Positions 46,849-56,267 of a stretch of 64,000 nt of DNA are shown here, in pieces. The notes under the pieces are model-generated. The model was not told the DNA's origin. It searched no databases and saw only the letters and a program-made list of their open reading frames with translations. Source of the DNA: Vacuolonema iberomarrocanum LEGE 07170 (GTDB taxonomy: Bacteria; Cyanobacteriota; Cyanobacteriia; Elainellales; Elainellaceae); contig JADEXA010000005.1 of NCBI GenBank assembly GCA_015207365.1, forward strand, positions 108,715-172,714. Direction: 5' to 3'. The first letter of the stretch is position 1. Each line of letters opens with the position of its first letter. The translations under genes and the position numbers were made by a program.

Positions 46849-48045
46849 ATGGTTCCAATGCCTGTCAACAAACCTTTAGAGGCAAGCCGCATCCTCGCAG
46901 TAGACGATTCTCCAGATAACTTGCTTCTGTTGGAAACAGTGTTGGATAGTGATGCTTATGATCTGGTTTGTGTGGAAAGTGGCGCAGAAGCGCTGAGCCT
47001 CGTGACCCAGGCACCTCCCGATCTGATCTTGCTGGATATCATGATGCCGATGATGAATGGCTATGAGGTGACTCAACATATCCGGCAGGATCATTCATTG
47101 CCCTACATCCCCATTTTGCTCATTACTGCACATGGACACACGAGCCTAGCAGAAGGGCTGGATGCGGGAGCTGATGATTTTATTCGTAAGCCGTTTGATA
47201 TTGATGAGTTACAGGCCAGAATCCGTTCGTTGCTGCGGATGAAGCAAGCCATGGATGCTCAAAGAGCCATGATTCGTCAGCGAGATGACTTTGTTGCGCG
47301 ACTGACCCATGACCTGCGAACGCCTTTGGTAGCAGCGAATCGGATGCTACAACTCTGCCGGGAAGAAATTTTTGGTGAGATGGCAGACGATGCAAAACAG
47401 GCGATCGCCGACACCATGCAAAACAACAAACAACTCCTCAGTATGGTCAATACGTTACTGGAAGTTTATCGCCATGAGGCAGGCCAGAAAGATCTAACAC
47501 TCGCGAAATTCAACCTCTGCGACATGACTTCTACAGTCGTCAAGGAACTCCATCCCCTAGCGATTGAAAAAGCCCTCAATTTTGTCTTCAAAAACGAACA
47601 GGAACACAATACCTCTCACTTCGAGCAATTTCAGATCCAAGGGGATGCGATGGAATTGCGGCGCGTGATCACCAATTTGATTGGTAATGCCATCAAATTT
47701 ACTGACAAAGGAACGGTAGAGATAGACTTGCAACCCGAAAAAGATTTGAGTCAACTCAGTGTTCCAGAATTCTTTTCCGCTCAACCGGACAAACATTCGG
47801 ACGTTGGTTGGTTGGTGCTAACAGTAGCCGACACAGGTATCGGCATCGCTCCAGAGGATCAGGCAGAAATTTTTAAATGGTTTCGTCAGGGCAAACAGCG
47901 GCGTTCGGGCAGTGGACTGGGATTGCATCTAGCCTGCCGCATCGTCGAAATGCATGGTGGCTTCATCCAACTCTCCTCTACCCCAAATCAGGGCAGCACA
48001 TTTCGCCTCTATTTGCCCAACAAAGGCATTCATCCATCCCATTGA
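46849..48045 (+). CDS. Hybrid two-component protein: receiver domain plus histidine kinase
   Basis: About 398 residues, cytoplasmic. The receiver domain comes first: ILAVDDSPDNLLLLE with its Asp pair, the phospho-accepting Asp in DLILLDIMMPMMNG, and the Lys in DDFIRKPFD. A coiled linker leads to the HisKA box FVARLTHDLRTPLVAANRML with the phospho-His. The ATPase has VITNLIGNAIKFTDKG (N box), VADTGIGIAPEDQ (G1), and GSGLGLHLACRIVEMHGG (G2). The partner regulator and stimulus are unknown, and there is no sensor or membrane domain. An in-frame start at 46765 would add 28 residues; I prefer ATG 46849 (MVPMPVNK). Confidence 0.9.
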   Translation: MVPMPVNKPLEASRILAVDDSPDNLLLLETVLDSDAYDLVCVESGAEALSLVTQAPPDLILLDIMMPMMNGYEVTQHIRQDHSLPYIPILLITAHGHTSLAEGLDAGADDFIRKPFDIDELQARIRSLLRMKQAMDAQRAMIRQRDDFVARLTHDLRTPLVAANRMLQLCREEIFGEMADDAKQAIADTMQNNKQLLSMVNTLLEVYRHEAGQKDLTLAKFNLCDMTSTVVKELHPLAIEKALNFVFKNEQEHNTSHFEQFQIQGDAMELRRVITNLIGNAIKFTDKGTVEIDLQPEKDLSQLSVPEFFSAQPDKHSDVGWLVLTVADTGIGIAPEDQAEIFKWFRQGKQRRSGSGLGLHLACRIVEMHGGFIQLSSTPNQGSTFRLYLPNKGIHPSH

Positions 48046-48699
48046 GCAACCCGCCACAGGCTGGGTCAAGGTCACATGTCGGGCACGGTAAAATTCAAGG
48101 ATAATTTTTTCCAGGCAGGGGCGTATCATTCCCCTTCCCGGAAAAAATCACCCTTCTTTCAGCCATGTCCGTAATCGTGATGAGATAGCGGTTTGCTGGC
48201 TGACTTACTGCGCACTGAACATCTGCAGATCCCGTCTGTTCTATTAAAAGGTCTATCTCTGGATGGAGCGTCCTGAAGGGCAAACTCTCTATTCTAAATA
48301 AGGGCGGGTATGCGATCGCTCGCACGATGAACAATATCTGTTTAGCTAAAAAATCCCAGACATCCTGATACATATGCGGTTGGATTAGCGTTAGCGTTAA
48401 CCAGCAAAGGCTACATTGATGTTGGATTTCGTTGTACTGCGCTTTAGAAGCAAACTACAACCTAATCTGCATGAAACATTTGTCAATCCAGGATTTCCAA
48501 ATTCCTGGAACCGACTCTATTGATTCGACTTGAAAACAAGGGATATCTCAGACTTATTAAAAATTCAATTGAATTTGTTGTTTTTCTACGGTTTAGCGTC
48601 TCATAATTCACAGCTTCGAATACTCCTACAAGTGTTCTTAGCTAGGAAGATCCAGACAACAGCATTAAGGCTGGAAAGACCGTAAACACGTAACAAGAA
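48046..48699. other. Gene-free spacer before gor
   Basis: About 650 bp. No gene is supported. A short inverted repeat, TTTTTTCCAGGCAGGG with CCCTTCCCGGAAAAAA, lies near 48106-48148 just after the kinase gene and may act as its terminator. The rest should contain the gor promoter. Confidence 0.45.
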
Positions 48700-50067
48700 A
48701 TGGTTGTCGAGGATAAGGAAATACTAGCTGTGACTTACGATATTTTGGTTTTGGGTGGAGGTTCAGGTGGGCTGGCAGCCGCAAAGGCGGCTGCAAAGCA
48801 TGGAGCAAAGGTGGCGATCGCCGAACCCAAGGCTCTGGGCGGAACCTGCGTCAACCGAGGATGTGTCCCAAAAAAGCTGATGGTATATGCGGCCGACTTC
48901 GCCAAACAGCAGCAAGAGGCAAAAGCTTACGGGTGGAAAGAAGTTGGCGGCTCTTTTGAATGGGAAACGTTCAAGCCAGCGATGCATGATCGCATCCAAA
49001 CGTTGCGCCAGATCCAGGAGAAAAGCTTGCGGGAACTGAACATTGACCTGTTGCCCCATAGCGCTTCCTTCGTCGGCCCCAATACGGTTCAGGTGGGCGA
49101 TCGCCAGGTTGAAGCCACCAACATCATCATCGCCGTGGGTGGGCGTCCTGTCATGCTGGACTTTCCGGGAGCGGACTTGGCACTCACCTCGAAAGACATG
49201 TTCCAACTAGAGAAATTACCTCAGCGCTTTGCTGTGATTGGCGGCGGCTACATTGGCGTAGAGTTTGGGCATTTCCTGGCTCAAATGGGCTCTCAAGTCA
49301 CGATTGTCGATAAGAATCCACATATTCTAGATGGCTTCGAAGAAGATTTGCGCATATTTGTTGAAGAAAACTTCGACCGCTTAGGTATTACGTTCCTGCC
49401 TGAAACAAGCTGCGAAGAAATCAAAAAGCAGAAAGAAAGTTTGACCATGACACTCACCGGAAAATGTGCACAGACACTCAGTGCTGATACTGTGTTAATG
49501 GCCGTTGGACGGGCTCCAAACTTCGATCAACTCAATATCGAAAAGGCAGGCATTGAGCTAAAAGATGGCCAGCTAACTGTAGATGAACATTACCGCACCG
49601 CACAGCCTTCTATTTTTGCGATTGGCGATTGTATAGGACGACTCCCCTTAACCCCTGTGGCGATCGCCGAAGGTGAGGCTGTCGTCAAAACCATCTGTCA
49701 GAAACAGCCGAGCCAAGTGGCTTATCAATGGATTCCTTCTGCCGTATTCTCTGCACCTCCGGTTGCAACTGTCGGCTGGTCAGAATCAGAAGCTCGGGAG
49801 CATTTAGGCGATGATGTTGAAGCGATCGCCAATTCGTTTACTCCCCTCGACCAAAGCTTGCAACAGTTCTCTCAAGAGTTTTTAATCAAAGCCGTCTTAC
49901 AAAAGTCTTCTGGGAAAATTGTAGGGCTTCACTTCGCTGGGAATGAGGCTCCAGAATTACTTCAAGGTATAATTCCTGCCTTAAAAAATGGGTTAACACA
50001 TGATGAGTTGATAGCCACGATAGGAATTCATCCCACTTCTGCAGAAGAAATATTCGGCCTAGCCTAA
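48700..50067 (+). CDS. gor: Glutathione-disulfide reductase
   Basis: A 455-residue flavoenzyme that reduces glutathione disulfide with NAD(P)H. The FAD site reads DILVLGGGSGGLAAAKAAAK near residue 13, and the redox pair lies in GGTCVNRGCVPKKLM near 47. The NAD(P) site is VIGGGYIGVEFGHFLAQMGS near 180. SIFAIGDCIG is the second FAD motif, and IGIHPTSAEE near 445 holds the catalytic His-Glu. All residues are kept. Cyanobacterial relatives often use NADPH; the sequence alone does not settle this. The true start may be a few codons downstream. It is followed by a CsbD gene. Confidence 0.94.
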   Translation: MVVEDKEILAVTYDILVLGGGSGGLAAAKAAAKHGAKVAIAEPKALGGTCVNRGCVPKKLMVYAADFAKQQQEAKAYGWKEVGGSFEWETFKPAMHDRIQTLRQIQEKSLRELNIDLLPHSASFVGPNTVQVGDRQVEATNIIIAVGGRPVMLDFPGADLALTSKDMFQLEKLPQRFAVIGGGYIGVEFGHFLAQMGSQVTIVDKNPHILDGFEEDLRIFVEENFDRLGITFLPETSCEEIKKQKESLTMTLTGKCAQTLSADTVLMAVGRAPNFDQLNIEKAGIELKDGQLTVDEHYRTAQPSIFAIGDCIGRLPLTPVAIAEGEAVVKTICQKQPSQVAYQWIPSAVFSAPPVATVGWSESEAREHLGDDVEAIANSFTPLDQSLQQFSQEFLIKAVLQKSSGKIVGLHFAGNEAPELLQGIIPALKNGLTHDELIATIGIHPTSAEEIFGLA

Positions 50068-50164
50068 AGATGGAGAAACGAATTTTTCAAATGTTCCTCT
50101 TGGCAGATACTCATCCAGTTGTTGAATCATAGAATGAGGGCAGTTGATTGAGGAAACATCAATT

Positions 50165-50347
50165 ATGGGTATCGAAGATAGAGCAGAAGCTACTGCAAAA
50201 AATGTGGAAGGTAAAGTCCAAGAGACTGTTGGTGATTTGACTGGAGACACTAAGGGTCAAGCGGAAGGTAAAGCGAAGCAAGTGGAAGCCAGAGCCCAAC
50301 ATGCCAAAGAAGACGTGAAGGATGAAGTTAAGAAAACAGTTGACTAA
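50165..50347 (+). CDS. CsbD family stress-response protein
   Basis: A 60-residue highly charged protein, MGIEDRAEATAKNVEGKVQE followed by TVGDLTGDTKGQAEGKAKQV. The repeated KGQAEGKAKQ-type pattern and lack of hydrophobic core are typical of CsbD, a small general-stress protein of unknown mechanism. The ATG at 50165 is preferred; the longer frame adds seven residues. A good terminator follows 68 bp later. It lies about 100 bp after gor, with both linked to stress in other organisms. Confidence 0.9.
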   Translation: MGIEDRAEATAKNVEGKVQETVGDLTGDTKGQAEGKAKQVEARAQHAKEDVKDEVKKTVD

Positions 50348-50415
50348 CCCTTTTGAGGACTCAAAACGACTCTTTTTGACGTTTTGAACTTTAGTTTATT
50401 GTGATTCTCACTGAA

Positions 50416-50442
50416 GAGAGCGCTTTGTCGCTCTCTTTTTTT
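50416..50442 (+). terminator. Intrinsic terminator of csbD
   Basis: GAGAGCG pairs with CGCTCTC around CTTTGT and is followed by seven T. Confidence 0.9.
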
Positions 50443-50954
50443 CTTTGATGAGTAAAACACCTTTACGTTTTAGATTCATGAAATAGGTTTGACAAGTCCT
50501 ATCTCATGCAACAGCTCTGCGACTCCGTTGAGAAACCACCGATCTAAATATGATTGATAGTTCGATCGCAAACTTGGTGGCCTCAGTCATATTTTCCAAG
50601 GCTGTGATTGCAACATGGTAATGACCGTGACGAAAAAATCACCTCCGAGTTTGACCGCTTCGTTATAAGACTGCCCCTTCTTAAATCACTGTGCTGTAGC
50701 AAGAATTGGGGCGCGTCGACTTGTCACAGACAAATGTAATTTTAGTCACATTTAATATAAAACCACTCCCTGTGCCGAAGAAGATCCACGGGAACCTGGC
50801 AGAATCTTAACGCTTTCTTCCTGCAGGACTATTTTTTTATGTGGACAGCGGGAGATAATTTTGGTTAGAATTACCATATTACGACGCGTTACGTGATGGT
50901 CAATGTCTGTGTCTGTTGGTATCCGTCTTGTGTTGCATTGCATAGGAGTTTCCC
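50443..50954. other. Upstream region of pncB
   Basis: About 510 bp without a supported gene. It should carry the pncB promoter. The stretch TAATTTTGGTTAGAATTACC near 50857-50876 is partly symmetric and would be a candidate operator for an NrtR-type regulator, though I cannot match it to a known motif. Confidence 0.4.
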
Positions 50955-52319
50955 ATGAGCGCTCCACGTCCTGATTGCCTGTGCCCCGAAGACTACAGCC
51001 TGTTGACAGATCTGTATCAGCTCACTATGTCCGCCTGCTATGTCGGGGAAGGGGTGGCGCAAACGCCCGCCAGTTTTGAGTTGTTTGCCCGCAGATTACC
51101 CGAACACTTTGGCTACATTGTGGCGATGGGGTTGTCCCAGGCACTCGATTATTTGGAGCATTTGACATTTAGCAATGAACAGGTACAGGCATTGCGCGAC
51201 ACCAGGATCTTTGACCATGCGCCAGAAGATTTTTGGGAAACCCTGACAAACTGTCAGTTTGAGGGCAATGTGTGGGCCTTGCCAGAGGGGACGGTGGCGT
51301 TTGCCAACGAGCCATTGTTACGGATCGAGGCTCCGCTGTGGCAGGCGCAATTGGTGGAAACCTTCTTGCTCAATACGTTGAACTATCAGACCTTGATTGC
51401 CACCCGTGCAGCACGGATGCGCGATGTGGTCGGAGAGGCAGCAACATTATTGGAGTTCGGGACGCGGCGGGCGTTCAGTCCTCAGGCAGCAGTGTGGGCC
51501 GCGCGGGCGGCGATCGCCGGTGGCATGAACGCCACCTCAAACGTGTTGGCCGCATTACAGTTTGGCCAGAAGCCCAGCGGAACCATGGCTCATGCGCTAG
51601 TAATGGCGTTTGAAGCCGCGCGCGGTGACGAGCAAGCCGCCTTTACCGCCTTCCAGAATTACTTTCCTAAGGCACCGCTATTGATCGATACCTACGACAC
51701 GGTGGCGGCCGCAGCGACGCTAGCCGAGCGAATGCAGGCAGAGGGCTTCCCGGTAAGCGGCGTGCGGCTGGACTCCGGCGATTTGGTGGAACTGTCCCAG
51801 AAGGTGCGATCGCTCCTCCCCGATGTCACCATTTTCGCCAGTGGCGACCTGGACGAGTTTGAAATCACTCGACTGCAGCGAGAAGGCGCCTGCATCAGTG
51901 GCTTTGGAATTGGCACCAAACTGGTGACCGGGCAACCCGTCAACGGAGTTTACAAACTGGTGGAAATGGATGGCATCCCTACAATGAAGGCGGCGAGCAA
52001 CAAGGCGACTTACCCAGGTCGCAAGCAAATTTTCCGCACCCTCGACGAAGCGGGAACATTCAGGAGCGATCGCCTAGCTCTGGCCAATGAATCCCCCGAC
52101 ACTCCCGAAACGCCTTTGCTGCAAAAGGTGATGCAAGCTGGCAAGCGCCTGGGGAAATCGGAAAATTTGGAGGCGATCGCCCATCGCACACGGACTTCCG
52201 TCCAAGCGCTCCCAGCAGCGCTACGCCAGGTAGAAAATCCAACCCATCTTGACCTGATGATTTCCGATGCGTTACAGCAGCTCACCCAACAAACTCAAGC
52301 ACGAGTCAGCCCAGCGTAG
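50955..52319 (+). CDS. pncB: Nicotinate phosphoribosyltransferase
   Basis: A 454-residue NAD-salvage enzyme that makes nicotinate mononucleotide from nicotinate, PRPP and ATP. SLLTDLYQLTMSACYVGEGV at the N-terminus is the family motif. LLEFGTRRAFSPQAAVWAAR near residue 157 and GTMAHALVMAFEA near 215 contain the catalytic-site Arg and His. VRLDSGDLVELSQKVRSLLP near 270 and GFGIGTKLVTGQPVNGVYKL near 317 complete the active site. AGGAG stands 8 nt before the ATG. It heads a NAD gene cluster that continues with nadD, an NrtR-type regulator and nadE. Confidence 0.95.
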   Translation: MSAPRPDCLCPEDYSLLTDLYQLTMSACYVGEGVAQTPASFELFARRLPEHFGYIVAMGLSQALDYLEHLTFSNEQVQALRDTRIFDHAPEDFWETLTNCQFEGNVWALPEGTVAFANEPLLRIEAPLWQAQLVETFLLNTLNYQTLIATRAARMRDVVGEAATLLEFGTRRAFSPQAAVWAARAAIAGGMNATSNVLAALQFGQKPSGTMAHALVMAFEAARGDEQAAFTAFQNYFPKAPLLIDTYDTVAAAATLAERMQAEGFPVSGVRLDSGDLVELSQKVRSLLPDVTIFASGDLDEFEITRLQREGACISGFGIGTKLVTGQPVNGVYKLVEMDGIPTMKAASNKATYPGRKQIFRTLDEAGTFRSDRLALANESPDTPETPLLQKVMQAGKRLGKSENLEAIAHRTRTSVQALPAALRQVENPTHLDLMISDALQQLTQQTQARVSPA

Positions 52320-52538
52320 TTCCCAACAATCTGCGACTTCTTCTTTGCGTTCATCCAGCGCTTCCCAATCCGTTCACAAGCAGTCGCAGAGCTGGCCTCC
52401 ATACCCAAATTGATTTCGTCGTACTACAGTAAACTCCAAGTACTTTGTTCCTGACGGTTTTCACTCGTTGCTTGTCATGGGCAACATCAGCATTTTCCAA
52501 CGGTTTCAGCCTCCATACCCTTTATCTCCCTAACCACT

Positions 52539-53162
52539 ATGCAGATTGCTCTCTTTGGAACCAGTGCCGACCCACCCACCATGGCCCACCAAGACATTTT
52601 GGTATGGCTGTCGCATCACTTCGACAAAGTGGCCGTGTGGGCATCCGACAATCCGTTTAAGACCCACCAGACTCCCCTAGTCCACCGGATGCAAATGCTC
52701 TGGCTGCTCATCGAGGCGATCGAGCCCCCCCGCCAAAATATTCAGCTCTACCCCGAACTCACCCATCCCCGTGCCATCGAGACGGTGCAGCGGGCACAGA
52801 ACCACTGGCACGAGGCAGACTTTACATTGATCATTGGCTCCGACCTGTTGCCCCAACTTCCCCGATGGGAGCGCGTGGAAGAATTGATGCAACAGGTTAA
52901 GCTACTGGTGATCCCCCGTCCAAATTACGGCGTAAAAGAAGCGGATCTGGCAACCCTGCGAACCTTGGGTGCAGAGTTGGCGATCGCTGACATCTCCGGG
53001 TTGCCGGTTTCCTCCACCGAATACCGAGAAACCTGTGACTCCGAACTGTTGGCTCCCCCCATCGAGGAGTATGTTTACCGAGAGAAGCTATACGCATGTC
53101 AGAACGGCGCACCAAAAAAGCTAACGGTCAGTGGGCACTCGCCGACTTCAAGGTCGGAGTAG
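52539..53162 (+). CDS. nadD: Nicotinate-nucleotide adenylyltransferase
   Basis: A 207-residue nucleotidyltransferase that turns nicotinate mononucleotide and ATP into deamido-NAD. It starts MQIALFGTSADPPTMAHQDI. Cyanobacterial NadD normally has a (T/H)xGH motif at this spot; here it reads TMAH, with the last His kept but Gly changed to Ala. TLIIGSDLLPQLPRWERVEE near residue 90 and ISGLPVSSTEYRE near 150 are the other conserved segments (the latter normally ISSTxxR). Its 3' end overlaps the regulator gene by 67 bp in another frame. It uses the product of PncB. Confidence 0.9.
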   Translation: MQIALFGTSADPPTMAHQDILVWLSHHFDKVAVWASDNPFKTHQTPLVHRMQMLWLLIEAIEPPRQNIQLYPELTHPRAIETVQRAQNHWHEADFTLIIGSDLLPQLPRWERVEELMQQVKLLVIPRPNYGVKEADLATLRTLGAELAIADISGLPVSSTEYRETCDSELLAPPIEEYVYREKLYACQNGAPKKLTVSGHSPTSRSE

Positions 53163-53833
53163 ATAACGTGATTTTTTCCGTCGATACGGAGCAAAATCGC
53201 CTCTTGGTCTTGCTGGTCATGCGAGATAAAGCGCCCTTTCTCCATTACTGGTCGTTGCCGGGGACGCTAGTACGCGAAGGCGAATCTCTGGAGAACGCCG
53301 CTTATCGAATGCTGGCGGAGAAAATTCGAGCCAAAAATCTTTACCTCGAACAGCTCTATACCTTTGGTGGCCCCCGGCGCGATCCCCGCGAGTCGGCGGA
53401 GAGTTATGGCGATCGCTATCTCTCGGTCAGCTACTTTGCTCTGGTGCGATTTGCAGAAGCCGAACTAGTCGCCGATGGGGTCAGCGGTATTGCCTGGTAT
53501 CCCATGAGCCAGTTACCCGATCTTGCCTTCGACCATGCCGAAATTCTGCAGTATGGTTATCGCCGCCTTCGCAACAAGCTGGAGTACAGTCCCATCGCCT
53601 TCGAAGTCCTACCTGAACTCTTTACGCTCGGCGATTTGTACCAGCTTTACACCACCGTTCTAGGCGAAGGGTTTGCGGACTATTCCAACTTTCGTTCTCG
53701 CCTGTTGAAGCTTGGTTTTTTGAAGGATACCGGCGTCAAAGTAACCCGTGGAGCCGGACGTCCTGCTGCGCTTTATCGCTTTGACGCCGAAGCCTTTGCC
53801 CCACTCAAAGATAAACCCCTCGTATTTGTTTGA
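53096..53833 (+). CDS. nrtR: NrtR-type Nudix-related transcriptional regulator
   Basis: A 245-residue protein. Residues about 15-150 are a Nudix fold, but the box (GTLVREGESLENAAYRMLAE) lacks several catalytic Glu residues, so it probably binds rather than cleaves its ligand. Residues about 165-235 (LPELFTLGDLYQLYTTVLGE, FADYSNFRSRLLKLGF, GRPAALYRFD) form the winged helix seen in NrtR repressors. NrtR controls NAD genes and senses ADP-ribose-type ligands in other bacteria, which fits its place between nadD and nadE. The start ATG lies inside nadD; a later start would remove only the first few charged residues. Confidence 0.88.
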   Translation: MSERRTKKANGQWALADFKVGVDNVIFSVDTEQNRLLVLLVMRDKAPFLHYWSLPGTLVREGESLENAAYRMLAEKIRAKNLYLEQLYTFGGPRRDPRESAESYGDRYLSVSYFALVRFAEAELVADGVSGIAWYPMSQLPDLAFDHAEILQYGYRRLRNKLEYSPIAFEVLPELFTLGDLYQLYTTVLGEGFADYSNFRSRLLKLGFLKDTGVKVTRGAGRPAALYRFDAEAFAPLKDKPLVFV

Positions 53834-54220
53834 TTGTCTCCATTAATTTGACGGCGCTAAATAAATGATTATAAATACAATGCACCGTATGTTTTAGGCA
53901 TAGCTATAACGTCTCTATCCGAAAAGATTGATGCATTATGTATTCGCTAACGCACTCTATAAAATATCTAAGATTGTCGATTAAATTATTTTTTGCTTGG
54001 CTCCTTTAGGTGATTGGATTGGACAGCATCGGGAATACAATTGTCCATCACCCTTAAGCCTTGAACGATCCAACCTTCACCCTCTCGGTCAGGAGGGAAT
54101 CTAGCCTTTGAAGGCGCTTTTGCTAAGAATGATGCAACGAGAAGCAAGCCTCTCTTCATCTTGATCAACACCTTTCGCAATCACTGCTAAATCGCTCCCT
54201 TACTCAAACAATTTGATGCT
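53834..54220. other. Upstream region of nadE
   Basis: About 390 AT-rich bases after nrtR. It should hold the nadE promoter and possibly an NrtR operator. No gene with support is seen. Confidence 0.45.
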
Positions 54221-56011
54221 ATGAAAATTGCGATCGCCCAACTCAATCCCACCATTGGAGATCTCACTGGAAACGCGCAGCAGATTTTGGACGCTGCACG
54301 ACAGGCTTCTGAGCAGGGGGCTCGGCTATTGCTGACCACCGAACTTTCCTTATGTGGCTACCCACCGAAGGATTTGCTAATGCAGCCCAGCTTTGTGGGG
54401 GCGATCGCCCAGGAACTGAAGTCACTAGCACAATCACTCCCGCCAGATTTGGCGGTATTGGTGGGGGCACCCATGCCGAATACACGATTGCATCTCAATG
54501 GTGGTAAGTCTCTCTACAACACGGCGGTTCTGCTTCAGCATGGCCAAATTCAGGACATCTTTTTCAAGCGGCTGCTACCCACCTACGATGTGTTCGATGA
54601 AGACCGTTACTTTGAACCGGGCAAGGAAAGTGGATGGTTTGAGCTGGCCGATGATGCGGCCAGTGGTTCTGTACTCAAAATTGGCGTCACGATCTGCGAA
54701 GACCTGTGGAACGATGAAGACTTTTGGGGCAAGCCGACCTATGGCGTCAAGCCGCTGGATGACCTAGCCGCCCAGGGGGTCAATCTGGTAGTCAATCTTT
54801 CCGCTTCACCCTTCTGCGTCGGCAAACAACAGATGCGAGAGGCGATGCTGTGCCATGGGGCCAAGCGTTGCCAACTGCCCATCCTCTACGCCAACCAGGC
54901 CGGGGGCAATGATGATCTGCTGTTCGATGGCAACAGCTTCGCGCTCAATCAGGATGGAGACCTGGTGATGCGAGCTTCGGCCTTTCAAACCGATCTGGTC
55001 TATATCACCATTAATGCAAGTACTGGAGATTTGGAAGCAGCGGCGGTTGTCCCCCTCCCCAACTGCCCTGAAGCGGAGATTTGGGCGGCACTCGTTATGG
55101 GCGTGCAGGATTATGTGCGGAAGTGTGGCTTCCGTCGAGTCGTGCTAGGTCTGAGCGGGGGAATTGATTCCTCCCTGGTGGCAGCGATCGCCACGGCGGC
55201 TCTTGGCGGCGAGAATGTGCTGGGTGTCCTGATGCCATCTCCCTATAGCTCCGACCACTCCATCAGCGATGCCCTGCAACTGGCAGAAAACCTGGGCATC
55301 ACCACCTATACCCTCCCCATTCAGCCTGTCATGCAGGGGTTCGACACCACCCTAGACGATTTGTTCGCCGAAACCGAGCCGGGTGTGGCCGAAGAAAACA
55401 TCCAGTCGCGCATCCGGGGAACGTTGCTGATGGCCATTTCCAACAAATTTGGCCATCTGCTGCTTTCCACCGGCAACAAGTCTGAGATGGCGGTCGGCTA
55501 CTGCACCCTGTATGGCGATATGAATGGCGGCTTGGGGGCGATCGCCGATGTGCCCAAAACCTGGGTCTTCGCCATTTGCCACTGGCTCAACAAGCGCGGC
55601 TGGCAGGAATGGCACTACGACCTTGCCGCTCCCCAGGAGGTCATCCCACAAAACATCCTGACCAAACCCCCCAGTGCCGAACTGAAGCCCGATCAGATCG
55701 ATCAAGATTCCTTGCCCTCCTACGATGTGTTAGATGACATCTTGGATCGGTTTGTCGAAAACCACGAGTCACCCAGGGCGATCGTCGCAGCAGGGCATGA
55801 TTCAGCTGTCGTTGAAGATGTGGTGCGCCTTGTCACTCGGGCTGAATTCAAGCGGAAGCAAGCCCCGCCGGGCCTTAAAATCACCGAGCGTGCCTTTGGC
55901 ACCGGCTGGCGGATGCCCATCGCTAACCGCTGGCGACCCTCTACCCATCATCTCACCGCAGACACTCCCGCTCCATCCAACAAACCCATCCCCACCTACG
56001 CACCCCATTGA
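54221..56011 (+). CDS. nadE: Glutamine-dependent NAD+ synthetase
   Basis: A 596-residue two-domain enzyme for the last step of NAD synthesis. The N-terminal nitrilase-type glutaminase has the catalytic Glu in LLTTELSLCGYPP near residue 42, Lys in FFKRLLPTYDVFDEDRYF near 115 and Cys in GVTICEDLWNDEDFW near 154. The synthetase domain has the PP-loop VLGLSGGIDSSLVAAIA near residue 308, and STGNKSEMAVGYCTLYGDMN near 420. Both parts are complete, so it can use glutamine. A Pro/Thr-rich C-terminal tail of about 30 residues follows (TADTPAPSNKPIPTYAPH). Confidence 0.96.
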   Translation: MKIAIAQLNPTIGDLTGNAQQILDAARQASEQGARLLLTTELSLCGYPPKDLLMQPSFVGAIAQELKSLAQSLPPDLAVLVGAPMPNTRLHLNGGKSLYNTAVLLQHGQIQDIFFKRLLPTYDVFDEDRYFEPGKESGWFELADDAASGSVLKIGVTICEDLWNDEDFWGKPTYGVKPLDDLAAQGVNLVVNLSASPFCVGKQQMREAMLCHGAKRCQLPILYANQAGGNDDLLFDGNSFALNQDGDLVMRASAFQTDLVYITINASTGDLEAAAVVPLPNCPEAEIWAALVMGVQDYVRKCGFRRVVLGLSGGIDSSLVAAIATAALGGENVLGVLMPSPYSSDHSISDALQLAENLGITTYTLPIQPVMQGFDTTLDDLFAETEPGVAEENIQSRIRGTLLMAISNKFGHLLLSTGNKSEMAVGYCTLYGDMNGGLGAIADVPKTWVFAICHWLNKRGWQEWHYDLAAPQEVIPQNILTKPPSAELKPDQIDQDSLPSYDVLDDILDRFVENHESPRAIVAAGHDSAVVEDVVRLVTRAEFKRKQAPPGLKITERAFGTGWRMPIANRWRPSTHHLTADTPAPSNKPIPTYAPH

Positions 56012-56014
56012 GGC

Positions 56015-56040
56015 AGGACTTACGCAAAACTCAACGAATC
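56015..56040. repeat. Family C fragment after nadE
   Basis: AGGACTTACGCAAAACT matches one end of the family C elements and lies 3 bp after the nadE stop codon. The rest of the element is missing. Confidence 0.55.
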
Positions 56041-56118
56041 GTAACCCCCCTTGCGTATTCCAAACGGCTTCCGCATGTTTAGATGTGAAGCATCATTGGG
56101 GAGTATAGAAACAGCACA

Positions 56119-56224
56119 AGTACAGGACAAACAATAAACCCCTGCTAAAACCCTTAATTTTGGGTAGCGCGGGCGGTGCCCGCACTACCCAAAATTAAGG
56201 GTTTTCTGGTTTTTGTCCTGTACT
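56119..56224. repeat. Palindromic element, family B, copy 2
   Basis: 106 bp with the ends AGTACAGGACAAAC and TTTTTGTCCTGTACT, an inner hairpin AACCCTTAATTTTGGGTAG against CTACCCAAAATTAAGGGTT, and the tip GGGCGGTGCCCGC. It is the inverted counterpart of 13121-13229 and better preserved. It ends 44 bp before the start of the transporter-HEAT gene, so it could lie in the leader. Confidence 0.85.
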
Positions 56225-56267
56225 CAGAGAAAATGTACAGGGACATCGTCACAGCTAACAGCACTGC

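Noticed and set aside
48095..48373. 92-codon leftward open frame after the kinase gene
   Set aside because: Composition unlike neighbours and no conserved feature; overlaps a hairpin.
53986..54180. 64-codon leftward open frame with a hydrophobic start (MKRGLLLVASFLA)
   Set aside because: It resembles a signal peptide, but there is no ribosome site and the rest is not protein-like; it lies in the nadE upstream region.
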